Source of the DNA: UBA2336 sp036787955
Lineage (GTDB): Bacteria; Bacteroidota; Bacteroidia; Cytophagales; Cyclobacteriaceae
Direction: 5' to 3'
DNA length: 64,000 nucleotides
NCBI GenBank assembly: GCA_036787955.1
Contig: DAIQOI010000002.1
Location: 124,001 to 188,000 of the forward strand
Position numbers and translations under genes: made by a program. This document shows positions 1 through 8,345 of the stretch, piece after piece. Every line of letters starts with the position of its first letter. Positions within the stretch are counted from its first letter, which is position 1. The notes beneath the pieces are model-generated. The model did not search any database. It saw only the letters and a program-made list of their open reading frames with translations, and was not told the origin of the DNA.

Positions 1-12
1 AGTTTTTGCATA

Positions 13-3000
13 TTACTTTTCATAGTAAGAATCTAGCTCGGATAGGGGGCGTTCTTCAACAGAGGTTTCAATAATGGTATTTTTTAGTTTTTCTTTAATG
101 GTAGCAAAGATGAAGTACAGTCCGGGTATGATAATTACACCGAAAATTGTTCCTACCAGCATGCCGCCTGCGGCGGCAGTTCCAATTGAGCGGTTTCCCA
201 GCTCGCCAGGACCTGTGGCCAGAACCAGCGGAATCAGTCCGGCTATAAAAGCAAAAGACGTCATTAAGATAGGGCGGAATCGGGTAGCGGCTCCTTGAAT
301 GGTGGATTCGAGTATTGAAGCACCGGCTTTGTGTTTTAGGATGGCGAATTCAACGATGAGAATAGCATTTTTACCCAATAATCCGACCAACATAATCAGC
401 GACACCTGCGCATAAATATTGTTCTCCAAACCAAGCAGCTTCAGAAAAAGAAATGCACCGAAAATACCTGTTGGCAACGAAAGAATTACCGGCAGTGGCA
501 ATAAAAAACTTTCATACTGTGCCGCGAGCAGCAGATACACAAAAACCAGGCAAATAATAAAAATATATACTGATTGATTGCCTGCAAGAATTTCCTCACG
601 CGTAATACCCGACCATTCAAATGTAAAACCACGTGGAAGTTCTTTTGCCACCTCTTCGATGGCCTGAATAGCCTGACCGCTGCTATAACCCGGGGCAGCT
701 TCGCCATTGATCATCACAGCGTTAAACATATTGTAGCGCGTAATCATCTCCGGCCCGTAAATCCGCTCAAGTCGGATAAATGTACCCAACTGTACCATTT
801 CGCCACGGTTATTTTTTACGTACATCTTTAGAATATCTTCAGGCTTGGCGCGATATTGAGGGCCGGCCTGAACCATAACCTTATACATCTGCCCGAAACG
901 CACAAAATTGCTGGCATAATAACTACCCACAAGTGTTTGCAGGGTGTTCATGGCATTGGCTACAGTTACATCTTTTTTTGCAGCCATTTTATAATCCACA
1001 TGGATGAGATATTGCGGAAAACCGGGATCAAAACTGGTAAATGCATCAGCTATCTCTGGACGTTTTTTAATTTTTTCAATAAAGTTCCTGGCCACTTCGT
1101 TCATTCTGTTCAGATTGCCGCTGCCGGTTTTATCAATTAATCGCAATTCAAAACCACTGGCATTGCCAAAACCGGGCACAGTGGGAGGGGGAAAGAACTC
1201 TATTACAGCATCATTAATGTGATCGGTTTTTTTATGTAATATTTCAATCAATTCGTTTACTGATTCTTTTCGGTGATCCCACGGTTTAAGGTTAATCATG
1301 GCCATGCCGTAAGACGCTCCGGCTGATTCTGTTAGTAGGCTGTAACCCGCCAGTGTTGAGATGTTTTCTATTACATCCACCTCCTGGCTTACTCGTGTGA
1401 TTTCATCGAGCACCTTGCCGGTTCGCTCAACGGTAGAACCTACAGGTGTGGTTACATTAACATAGATCACCCCCTGATCTTCGGTTGGTATAAAACCCGA
1501 AGGAAGAAAATGATTCACGATGATAATACCTAGTAAGAACAACAACGTTGCCGCAATAGTAAATTTCCGCTTTGCAGCATAGCGCTTAACCAGGGCTTTG
1601 TAGCCGTTCTCGACTTTGGCATAATTCCTGTCGAACCACTCAAAGAACCGTTGAAATAATTTGTTACTTGAGCGATGAGTGGGCTTGAGAATTATGGCGC
1701 ACAAGGCAGGGGTGAGAGTGAGTGCATTGACGCCTGAAATGAAGATAGCTACCGCAAGTGTTAAAGAAAACTGACGATAAAAGATACCTGCCGGTCCCGA
1801 CATGAATGCGACTGGTATAAATACAGCCGACATTACTAAGGTAATGGCAATGATTGCGCCACCAATTTCGTGCATGCTTCTGAAGGTGGCTTTTTTGGCA
1901 TCAATTTTTTCTTCCTCCATTTTTGCATGAATAGCCTCTACTACTACAATGGCATTGTCCACCACAATACCAATAGCCAACACCAAGGCAAATAAGGTGA
2001 GCAGGTTGATAGAAAAGTTAAGCGTTTGCATAAAAGCAAAGGTTCCGATTATGGCTACCGGAACAGCCAATGCTGGAATGAGAGTAGATCGAAAATCCTG
2101 AAGGAAAATAAACACAACCAACGAAACCAAAATGAAAGCCTCAATAAGTGTTTTAACTACCTCGGCTATTGAGGCATCCAAAAAGCGGGAAACATCGTAC
2201 GCATAGTTGTATTTCATTTTGGGTGGAAATGTAGTCTTTTCCAGTTCGGCCATTCGCTTTTTGACATTTTGTATTACTTCGCGTGCATTGGAACCCGGCC
2301 TTTGTTTAATCATAATGGATGCAGAGGGCTGGCCGTCTGTTTTTGAATCCATGTGATAACTTAAGGAACCAAACTCCACATCTGCTACATCTTTCAGCAT
2401 TAGCAAGGAGCCGTCTTGGTTGGATTTTATTATGATGTTTTTGTATTGTTCTGCATCGATAAACTTACCGGTGTACTTCAATACGTATTGCAGGGGCTGA
2501 TTAAGTTTATCCGAACTTTCACCGGTTTTTCCGGGCGCTGCTTCTACATTTTGTGCGCGGATGGCCTCAATTATCTCTTCGGCCGAAACGTTGTAGGCTG
2601 CCAGTTTTTCCGGATGAATCCATACCCGCATGGAATAATCCTTCATACCCATTATTTCCGCGTAACCAACACCTTCAATTCGTTTCAGTTCAGGAAGGAT
2701 ATTAATGTCGGCGAAGTTATAGACAAATTTTTCATCGGCAGCTTCATCTTCACTAAACAGATTTAGATACAGCAACATGCTGTTTACTTCTTTTTCGGTT
2801 TGCACGCCGGCTTTAATTACTTCTTCAGGCAGCTCATCCAGAACGGTACTTACTCGGTTTTGCACATTTACTGCGGCCACATCGGGGTCTGTACCCACCT
2901 TGAAAAACACAGTAATGATGGTGGTGCCGTTGTTGGATGATACAGACGACATGTAGGTCATTCCCGGCACACCGTTAATAGCTCGCTCAATAGGAGTAGC

Positions 3001-3183
3001 AACCGTTTTTGCGCATACTTCTGCATTGGCACCGGTGTATTTGGCCGTAACGGTAACAGAGGGGGGGACGATCTCCGGAAACTGCGTGACAGGAAGATTG
3101 AACAAAGCCAGCAATCCCAACAAGGTAATAAGAAGAGATATTACCAAGGATAAAATCGGGCGTTGAATAAAAGTATCCAGCAC
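13..3183 (-). CDS. RND efflux pump, inner-membrane transporter (HAE1/AcrB family)
   Basis: This 1056-residue protein is the usual length for the hydrophobe/amphiphile efflux RND family, proton-driven trimeric pumps that export drugs and other amphiphiles across both membranes. It opens with a transmembrane helix after a short MLDTFIQRPIL segment and has two periplasmic porter halves, each followed by a cluster of membrane helices, as in AcrB. The helix-4 proton-relay motif near residues 405-416 reads GIVVDNAIVVVE, so the second of the two Asp residues of AcrB (407/408) is Asn here. The helix-10 Lys is kept (GKNAILIVEF). The adaptor gene lies 4 nt upstream on the same strand, so the two are co-transcribed. 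A TolC-type gene is not in view and may follow beyond the left edge. The substrate cannot be read from sequence. Confidence 0.93.
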   Translation of the reverse strand: MLDTFIQRPILSLVISLLITLLGLLALFNLPVTQFPEIVPPSVTVTAKYTGANAEVCAKTVATPIERAINGVPGMTYMSSVSSNNGTTIITVFFKVGTDPDVAAVNVQNRVSTVLDELPEEVIKAGVQTEKEVNSMLLYLNLFSEDEAADEKFVYNFADINILPELKRIEGVGYAEIMGMKDYSMRVWIHPEKLAAYNVSAEEIIEAIRAQNVEAAPGKTGESSDKLNQPLQYVLKYTGKFIDAEQYKNIIIKSNQDGSLLMLKDVADVEFGSLSYHMDSKTDGQPSASIMIKQRPGSNAREVIQNVKKRMAELEKTTFPPKMKYNYAYDVSRFLDASIAEVVKTLIEAFILVSLVVFIFLQDFRSTLIPALAVPVAIIGTFAFMQTLNFSINLLTLFALVLAIGIVVDNAIVVVEAIHAKMEEEKIDAKKATFRSMHEIGGAIIAITLVMSAVFIPVAFMSGPAGIFYRQFSLTLAVAIFISGVNALTLTPALCAIILKPTHRSSNKLFQRFFEWFDRNYAKVENGYKALVKRYAAKRKFTIAATLLFLLGIIIVNHFLPSGFIPTEDQGVIYVNVTTPVGSTVERTGKVLDEITRVSQEVDVIENISTLAGYSLLTESAGASYGMAMINLKPWDHRKESVNELIEILHKKTDHINDAVIEFFPPPTVPGFGNASGFELRLIDKTGSGNLNRMNEVARNFIEKIKKRPEIADAFTSFDPGFPQYLIHVDYKMAAKKDVTVANAMNTLQTLVGSYYASNFVRFGQMYKVMVQAGPQYRAKPEDILKMYVKNNRGEMVQLGTFIRLERIYGPEMITRYNMFNAVMINGEAAPGYSSGQAIQAIEEVAKELPRGFTFEWSGITREEILAGNQSVYIFIICLVFVYLLLAAQYESFLLPLPVILSLPTGIFGAFLFLKLLGLENNIYAQVSLIMLVGLLGKNAILIVEFAILKHKAGASILESTIQGAATRFRPILMTSFAFIAGLIPLVLATGPGELGNRSIGTAAAGGMLVGTIFGVIIIPGLYFIFATIKEKLKNTIIETSVEERPLSELDSYYEK

Positions 3184-3187
3184 GGTT

Positions 3188-4339
3188 TCAGTGGTTTAAG
3201 GAGTTTGCTTCAAGTATCTGTTCGGCAGTTATAAAGCGGGGTTTGATAACCATGCCTTCCCGAACGTTTTGAATTCCCTCGTAAATAAATTTATCAGCCT
3301 CCGACAGGCCGCTGCCCACCACATAAAAGTCGCCAATCCGAGCAATGGGCACGAAGCTTTTAAGGCTTACAGTTTGATTTTCGTTGAGCAGAAAAACATA
3401 GTTTTTATCCTGAATTTCAAGGCCCGACTTTTGTGGCAAGAGCAGGGCATCCTTACGCGCCTCGTGCAGACGTACCTTACCTGTAGAGCCATGTTTCAGC
3501 AACCGGTTGGGATTCTGAAACTTGGCGCGAACAGCGATGGCCCCGGTGCCTTCCTCAAATTCACTTTCCATGGTCTCGATGGTTCCTTTCAACGGATACA
3601 AAGTTCCGTCAGCCAGTATAAGCTCCACGTTGGAAAGGAAAAGGGCATTCTGGTTTTTGGCTTTACTGAACTTCATTAAGTACTCTACTTCTGATACATT
3701 AAAATAGGCATTGACTGTTTCGATGTCAGACAGGGTGGTGAGCAGGGCACCTGCTGAAATTAAGCTGCCGATTTTATAAGGTATCCGATCGATGACTCCG
3801 TTAAATGGAGAACGGATGCTGGTATTGGCAAGGCGTATAGAAGCCGCTACTTCTTCGGCTTTGGCTTGCAGTATTTTGGAACGGGCAATTTCAACTTTTG
3901 CTTCAGCCAAATCCAGTTCGGTACGCGTAATTACATTCTTGTTTACTAATAATTTAACCCTCTCCAGCTCAACCAAGGCTGATTTCATCTCGGCCTCTGC
4001 ACTGATTACATTGGCCCGGGCCCGATTTAGTTCAGCCTGGTATTCTTCATCGTTAATTTTAAATAAGAGTTGGCCTTTTTTAACTTCCTTGCCTTCATCA
4101 ACCAGAATTTCTTGCAAGTAGCCCTCCACACGTGCTCTCACTTCAATGTTGCGGAAAGCCTGAATGCTGGCCACGTACTCGAGTGGAATATCAATGTCGC
4201 GCTTAATCAATGAGGCTACAGGATATTCTTCCGGTTCGTCTGAGTCAGGAGATTTATCGGCCGTGCGACAGGATAAGGATAGTATTAAAAGAACCAAGTG
4301 GAAGAGAGTATTACCTAAAAAGTATCTACTTGTCATCAT
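3188..4339 (-). CDS. RND efflux periplasmic adaptor (membrane fusion protein), lipoprotein
   Basis: This 383-residue protein has a lipoprotein signal peptide ending LILSLSC, so the mature protein should be anchored by Cys near residue 24. It then shows the standard adaptor order: a beta-barrel/lipoyl strand (VEGYLQEILVDEGKEVKKGQ), a coiled-coil hairpin rich in Ala, Glu and Lys (about residues 110-165), the second lipoyl half (IRSPFNGVIDRIPYKIGS), then beta-barrel and membrane-proximal domains. It bridges the inner-membrane pump to an outer-membrane channel. The pump gene follows after 4 nt. Two Met codons lie at the start (MMTSRY); either could be used. Confidence 0.92.
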   Translation of the reverse strand: MMTSRYFLGNTLFHLVLLILSLSCRTADKSPDSDEPEEYPVASLIKRDIDIPLEYVASIQAFRNIEVRARVEGYLQEILVDEGKEVKKGQLLFKINDEEYQAELNRARANVISAEAEMKSALVELERVKLLVNKNVITRTELDLAEAKVEIARSKILQAKAEEVAASIRLANTSIRSPFNGVIDRIPYKIGSLISAGALLTTLSDIETVNAYFNVSEVEYLMKFSKAKNQNALFLSNVELILADGTLYPLKGTIETMESEFEEGTGAIAVRAKFQNPNRLLKHGSTGKVRLHEARKDALLLPQKSGLEIQDKNYVFLLNENQTVSLKSFVPIARIGDFYVVGSGLSEADKFIYEGIQNVREGMVIKPRFITAEQILEANSLNH

Positions 4340-5009
4340 AAGATGAAAACCTAATTAAGTTATTACACAAAACGATGATGGAATCAAACACCGCAGCACC
4401 GATGGCCGTGGTATGACTTAAAACAACTTCCAGTGATGAACGGCTAAAAGTATTTCGTTAAAAAATATGGTTCCGCCCAATTCAATAACTTTTTGAGATA
4501 CTACAGTGTGAAACCTTAAATTTTCAAAACTATGGAAGAGGTTAACATTCCATCTGGTAAAGTTTATATGAACAGAGGGGATCAAATGCCGGGGCCTTAT
4601 TGGTAATAATTTAGTGTTGTATGAAAAATCATCAGCCAATGAAACCGGATGGTAACTGGCGCAACCTAAAGTTGATTCGGATTTAAAGTCTTCAAACACA
4701 GCGGCATTCAAAAAGACCAGAACCAAAAAATAAATCAGCGGATGTCGGCAGGCCATAGTCGCGGTTACCAAAAACTGCTGCAAAAGTGCAGAAGGGGAAG
4801 GGATAATCAAAACCTATTTTAGCAGGCGAAACACAAGGAGAGCTTATTGAACATGAAAAAAGAGATGCATTTTTATATTTAACATAATATAAATTATATA
4901 ACTATTTTATTACTAAAATGCTAACCACTGTGGCACACGCACATGCGTTTGCCAATGCTCACAAATGCAATTTGAAGGTATCATCCGATCCTAATTCCAA
5001 CTGCCACAA
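4340..5009. other. Gene-poor gap between the RND operon and the toxin-antitoxin pair
   Basis: About 670 nt without a well-supported gene. It holds one open frame on the minus strand (4418..4810, listed separately) and an A+T-rich stretch at about 4856-4920 that could include the promoter of the leftward RND operon. I found no clear TAnnTTTG box there. The section 4921-5009 shows nothing I can name. Confidence 0.5.
4418..4810 (-). CDS. Doubtful small ORF upstream of the RND adaptor
   Basis: The open frame gives 130 residues; an internal start at 4757 (MACRHPLIYF) would leave a hydrophobic, signal-like N-terminus followed by a His- and Phe-containing tail. It runs in the same direction as the RND operon and ends 78 nt before the adaptor, a position where Bacteroidota often carry small secreted proteins of unknown role. 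It lacks the HSKLPFG and WQPP motifs of the His-rich proteins at 7838 and 11380, so I do not place it in that family. I do not recognise it and it may be non-coding. Confidence 0.25.
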   Translation of the reverse strand: MIIPSPSALLQQFLVTATMACRHPLIYFLVLVFLNAAVFEDFKSESTLGCASYHPVSLADDFSYNTKLLPIRPRHLIPSVHINFTRWNVNLFHSFENLRFHTVVSQKVIELGGTIFFNEILLAVHHWKLF

Positions 5010-5041
5010 TTTGGATTTATGTCAAAAATGACATAAATTTG
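5010..5041 (+). promoter_or_regulatory. Promoter of the toxin-antitoxin operon
   Basis: A -33 box TTTG at 5010-5013 and a perfect -7 box TAAATTTG at 5034-5041 are separated by 20 nt, which fits the Bacteroidota primary-sigma consensus. Transcription would begin near 5048, only a few nucleotides before the GTG start at 5055. Confidence 0.75.
5015..5038. promoter_or_regulatory. Palindromic operator inside the toxin-antitoxin promoter
   Basis: A perfect 10-bp inverted repeat, ATTTATGTCA / TGACATAAAT, with a 4-nt AAAA spacer fills the space between the -33 and -7 boxes and overlaps the -7 box. This is where an HTH antitoxin would be expected to bind for autorepression. Binding itself is inferred. 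Confidence 0.75.
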
Positions 5042-5054
5042 GGCATGAAAGCAT

Positions 5055-5381
5055 GTGGATAAACCACTTGTTTGGTTGCATGGCGAAGTGAAAACACCAC
5101 CTTTCTCAGAAGGTGCTCGTATTGAGGCTGGATCCTTATTAAGGAGGCTTCAGAAAGGTGAAAACTTGTCCATGCCCCACTCGCGTCCAATGCCTTCCAT
5201 TGGCAAACGATGCCACGAACTTCGTATAGATGATGCGGATGCAACTTGGAGAATTATATATCGTATTGATCCGGATGCCATTGTCATTTTAGAAGTTTTT
5301 CAGAAGAAAACCCGTCAAACACCAAAGAAAGTCATTGAAGTTTGCCAGCAGCGGATTCGAAAGTATGATTTTCTTAACTAA
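5055..5381 (+). CDS. HigB/RelE-type toxin of a type II toxin-antitoxin system (Gp49-like family)
   Basis: The 108-residue product matches the phage-derived Gp49-like/HigB family of RelE-fold toxins, which usually cut mRNA on the ribosome. Family-typical segments are KPLVWLHGEVKTPPFS at the N-terminus, RIEAGSLLRRLQKGE, the core CHELRIDDADATWRIIYRID, and EVFQKKTRQTP near the C-terminus. The start is GTG at 5055: a stop codon (TGA, 5046-5048) sits two codons upstream in frame, and family members begin at this point. The antitoxin gene follows after 15 nt in the reversed order (toxin first) typical of HigBA. The upstream promoter-operator suggests autoregulation. Confidence 0.88.
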   Translation: MDKPLVWLHGEVKTPPFSEGARIEAGSLLRRLQKGENLSMPHSRPMPSIGKRCHELRIDDADATWRIIYRIDPDAIVILEVFQKKTRQTPKKVIEVCQQRIRKYDFLN

Positions 5382-5396
5382 ATAAAAAAATACATT

Positions 5397-5711
5397 ATGA
5401 ATAGAGCAAAGAAAAAACGTCTTCAAGCAAATGGGTGGAAGATTGGTAATACAGCGGATTTTCTGAACCTTTCAGATGAAGAGATTGCCTATATCGAAAT
5501 TAAACTTGCCTTAAGCAAGGCTCTCCAGAAACTACGAAAATCCAAAAATCTTACTCAAGTTGATTTTGCCAGATTTATAAAATCAAGTCAATCGAGAGTA
5601 GCCAAGATGGAAGCCGCTGATAGATCGGTTTCATTAGATTATATGTTTCGCTCATTGTTTGCGCTTGGCGCATCCAGAAAAAAAGTGATTGAAATGCTGG
5701 CAGATGAATAG
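5397..5711 (+). CDS. HigA-type antitoxin with XRE helix-turn-helix
   Basis: This 104-residue protein carries a Cro/C1-type helix-turn-helix at about residues 40-95 (ALQKLRKSKNLTQVDFARFI, then SSQSRVAKMEAADRSVSLD), preceded by a basic N-terminus (MNRAKKKRLQANGWKIG) that probably wraps the toxin. In such pairs the antitoxin neutralises the toxin by direct contact and represses the shared promoter. It lies 15 nt downstream of the toxin on the same strand. Toxin-first order plus the HTH identify the HigBA class rather than RelBE. Confidence 0.88.
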   Translation: MNRAKKKRLQANGWKIGNTADFLNLSDEEIAYIEIKLALSKALQKLRKSKNLTQVDFARFIKSSQSRVAKMEAADRSVSLDYMFRSLFALGASRKKVIEMLADE

Positions 5712-5803
5712 TTCTCAGATTTATGCACATGCTAATATTGACAATTTCGCTTGTGCTGGCCTTAATCCACATTAAGTCCGGGCTTGCTCTTGCCAGCGCG
5801 CTT

Positions 5804-5816
5804 GGTGCTTTGCACC
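5804..5816. terminator. Possible weak hairpin between convergent genes
   Basis: GGTGC-TTT-GCACC forms a short hairpin between the antitoxin gene and the convergent alcohol dehydrogenase gene. There is no clear T-run, so a terminator role is only a guess. Confidence 0.3.
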
Positions 5817-5821
5817 GGGAT

Positions 5822-6853
5822 TTAATCCGTATTGAGTAACACTTTCGCGCCCTTAACCGGCAGGTTTTTCAATTCCCACAAAGCCTGGTTTGCCTCCCTC
5901 ATCGGGTATTCCTGAATGAAGGGCTTTATCTGTGCACGTTCGGCCTGCACAAAAAATTGCCGCACATCTGCAGATGTGATGTTGGCCACACTCTTTATTT
6001 CCTTTTCCATCCATAAATGATGTGCGTAGTTAAGCGTGGCGAGTTCGTGCTGATCGCCATTCTCTTTTCGGATGGCATTAATAACCAGCCGGCCACCGGG
6101 TTTCAGGCAGCTGAGCGATTTCAGTACTGGCCTCCATGCCGGTGTGGTTTCAATCACGGCATCGGCAAAAAGCGGAGGCATGGTTGTATAATCGCCCGCC
6201 CAAACAGCACCCAGCTCCAAAGCAAATTCCTGTTCCTGTTTACTGCGTGCAAACACCCATATTTGCGAATCCGGAAACATACTTTTAGCCAGTTTAAGCA
6301 CCAGGTGGTTAGATGCACCAAATCCGGCCAGGCCAAGTACGTTACCGTTTTTCAGGTTGCTGAGTTTGAGCGAGCGGTAGCCGATGGCTCCTGCGCATAG
6401 CAAAGGCGCAGCCTCTGCATCGGTCAGATAGCCGGGTATTCTATAGGCATAGCGTTCATCCACCACCATATATTCTGCATAACCGCCATGCTCATCGCGG
6501 CCGGTAGCACGAAAATCCGGACAAAGGTTTTCATTACCCGACAGGCAGTAGGGGCAGTTTCCGCAGGCGCGGTATATCCATGCCACACCTACGCGGTCGC
6601 CGGTTTTAAAGGCAGTTACTCCCGTTCCTGTTGCCTCTACCCTGCCCACTACCTGATGTCCGGGCACAACCGGATAGGTTGGTGGCGGGGTTCGCCCTTC
6701 GATCTCATCCAGTTCGGTGTGGCATACACCGCAGCAACCAATCCTAATGAGCAGTTCTCCTTCTTTTGGTTCCGGCATCGGAATATCATTCAGCCGCAAG
6801 GGCTTTGTTTCTTTTTGCAAGTTGTAAACCCCATCCAGCTGCCAGGCTTTCAT
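5822..6853 (-). CDS. Zinc-dependent alcohol dehydrogenase (AdhA-like, MDR superfamily)
   Basis: This 343-residue medium-chain dehydrogenase has an N-terminal GroES-like catalytic domain and a C-terminal Rossmann domain (GLAGFGASNHLVLKLAK at about 176-192). Catalytic zinc ligands are visible as Cys44 in CGVCHTELDE and His66 in PGHQVVG, with a Cys in LLCAGAIGYRSL as third ligand. The structural zinc site is Cys97, Cys100, Cys103 and Cys111. GHQ in place of the commoner GHE is typical of this AdhA-like subgroup as I know it. It should oxidise or reduce alcohols and aldehydes with NAD(P). It starts 9 nt after the end of the stress-protein gene and is probably co-transcribed with it. Confidence 0.9.
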   Translation of the reverse strand: MKAWQLDGVYNLQKETKPLRLNDIPMPEPKEGELLIRIGCCGVCHTELDEIEGRTPPPTYPVVPGHQVVGRVEATGTGVTAFKTGDRVGVAWIYRACGNCPYCLSGNENLCPDFRATGRDEHGGYAEYMVVDERYAYRIPGYLTDAEAAPLLCAGAIGYRSLKLSNLKNGNVLGLAGFGASNHLVLKLAKSMFPDSQIWVFARSKQEQEFALELGAVWAGDYTTMPPLFADAVIETTPAWRPVLKSLSCLKPGGRLVINAIRKENGDQHELATLNYAHHLWMEKEIKSVANITSADVRQFFVQAERAQIKPFIQEYPMREANQALWELKNLPVKGAKVLLNTD

Positions 6854-6862
6854 GCACGGAAT

Positions 6863-7702
6863 TTACAATTTATCGGGCACGCGGAAACTTAAAACTGGCA
6901 TTTCTGCGTGAAAAAGAACTGTTTCTGTACTGCCCAGGTAATAATAGGGTTTACGTGTACGGCTGTGTGCCATCATTGCTATCCAGTCGGCTTTGGTACG
7001 TTTGGCAAAATTGAGGATTCCCTGTTCGTGCGACAGGTCGTTGTAGATGTGTTTGTTGAATTTAACCTGCTGTTGTACCGGTGCGGCCGAAGCAAGCCGG
7101 GCTTCAGCCGAAGGGGTATCGTAAAAGTTCAGTGGGGTATTGACAAAAAGCAAATCAACGGAAGCCGACAGTTTGGCCGCGATATTTTTTAGCCGGTTAA
7201 TTGCATCTGTTACTTCTTCTGTTTCGAAATTGGATGCAAAGACTATCTTTTTCACTTTTTGTGGATTGTAGTTCTTCTTTACCGAGAGCACCGGACAGTT
7301 GGCATTGCGAATAACTTGCTGGGCGGTAGAACCAACAAAGAGATGATGTGATTCACCCGCACCATGAACTCCCATGATGATGAGGTTCATGGTATAGGCA
7401 TGTGCAAACTGAACGATTTGCTCCCGGGGCGAACCGCTGTACACGTGGGTATGAACCGTACATCCTTTAAAAACGGGCGAACCGGCAACCTTATCGAGTT
7501 TGATCTCAGCATCTACCATCCGGGCTTCTGTTTCAGGATAATTTTGTTGTTTTTCTACCGGCAGCCGGCTCCAATCCGGGGGCGCAAACACCACGTGTAG
7601 CAGATGGATCTGGGCACCTGTTTTTTTTGCCAGCCAGGCCCCGGTAATTGCGGCTGCTTTGGCGTAGGCCGAAAAGTCATACGGTATGAGAATATTTTTC
7701 AT
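6863..7702 (-). CDS. Universal stress protein with two tandem UspA domains
   Basis: The 279-residue product has two Usp domains: one beginning MKNILIPYDFSAYAKAAA and ending with the nucleotide-binding GVHGAGESHHLFVGSTAQQV motif and NCPVLSVK, and a second, more divergent one ending GSTETVLFHAEMPVLSF. Double-Usp proteins are common in Bacteroidota and act in stress responses; the exact role is unknown. I place the start at Met 7702, which matches the family start; the frame stays open to 7735 with another Met at 7708. Pairing with a zinc alcohol dehydrogenase in one operon fits low-oxygen or stress metabolism, which is inference. Confidence 0.9.
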   Translation of the reverse strand: MKNILIPYDFSAYAKAAAITGAWLAKKTGAQIHLLHVVFAPPDWSRLPVEKQQNYPETEARMVDAEIKLDKVAGSPVFKGCTVHTHVYSGSPREQIVQFAHAYTMNLIIMGVHGAGESHHLFVGSTAQQVIRNANCPVLSVKKNYNPQKVKKIVFASNFETEEVTDAINRLKNIAAKLSASVDLLFVNTPLNFYDTPSAEARLASAAPVQQQVKFNKHIYNDLSHEQGILNFAKRTKADWIAMMAHSRTRKPYYYLGSTETVLFHAEMPVLSFRVPDKL

Positions 7703-7820
7703 AGCCATAAATTTACTGTGGCGCTCAAAAGTCACGCTGCCGGTGGGGTTTTCAAATCAGAATTGTCAGTGCAGCCATTGACATTTGTCAATTGACCGAC
7801 AACATAAATGGAATTTTTCT

Positions 7821-7828
7821 TACATTTG
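7821..7828 (+). promoter_or_regulatory. -7 promoter box of the first His-rich protein gene
   Basis: TACATTTG matches TAnnTTTG exactly and ends 9 nt before the ATG at 7838, so the transcript would start at or next to the start codon. I see no good -33 TTG at the usual distance. Confidence 0.55.
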
Positions 7829-7837
7829 GCAGGTTCA

Positions 7838-8224
7838 ATGAAAGGGTTGGTCACCATACTTGTTTTTGTGGTACTTCTGAAAGCCCTTATGCCGGCTATG
7901 AATACAGCTGAACTGGCCAGGTTGCCGTTTTTATTTGAACATTTTAAAGAGCACCGCAAAAGCAATCAGTCGATTACATTCTTAGATTTTCTTATTCTTC
8001 ATTATTCCGATAAGAATCATCACAATTCCGATCATGCCAAACACAGCAAGCTTCCTTTTGGCAACATGCACCATCAGCAGGTAAACATTCAGTTGTGGTA
8101 CGCGGAAGTATGCATGATAATTATTCCGGAATTTAGTAACACCTACTTTTGTGCTGTTTTGACGGAGGGAAAACTCCTCAGCATTTTTAAACCCAACGTG
8201 TGGCAGCCACCGCGTTCGCTTTGA
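7838..8224 (+). CDS. Small His-rich exported or membrane protein, family linked to CzcA operons (copy 1)
   Basis: This 128-residue protein starts with a hydrophobic segment (MKGLVTILVFVVLLKALMPA), followed by a His-rich middle (about residues 40-80: FEHFKEHRK, FLILHYSDKNHHNSDHAKH), the motif HSKLPFG, and a C-terminal WQPPR. It is clearly paralogous to the protein at 11380: both share LKAL(I/M)PAM(D/N)TAEL, HYxDxxHH, HSKLPFG and WQPPR. I recall small proteins with this layout beside metal RND operons in other Bacteroidota; the function is not known to me. The His cluster suggests binding of a metal such as Cu, Zn, Co or Ni. The start at 7838 rather than the upstream in-frame ATG at 7808 is set by alignment with the paralog and by the promoter. 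Confidence 0.72.
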   Translation: MKGLVTILVFVVLLKALMPAMNTAELARLPFLFEHFKEHRKSNQSITFLDFLILHYSDKNHHNSDHAKHSKLPFGNMHHQQVNIQLWYAEVCMIIIPEFSNTYFCAVLTEGKLLSIFKPNVWQPPRSL

Positions 8225-8345
8225 TTTCATCTATCTACAACCGGAAGTAGCTTTCGGACTGATAATTATCCTTGAGGCACGGTCTGGCTTATGACCCGCC
8301 TTTTCCTGCTTACTCAGTTTCGACCAACCCTTATTTATTTGACGC

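Noticed and set aside
4418..4810. Membership of the doubtful ORF in the His-rich CzcA-linked family
   Set aside because: It lies at the head of an RND operon and has a hydrophobic start, but the HSKLPFG and WQPP motifs are absent and the His residues are scattered.
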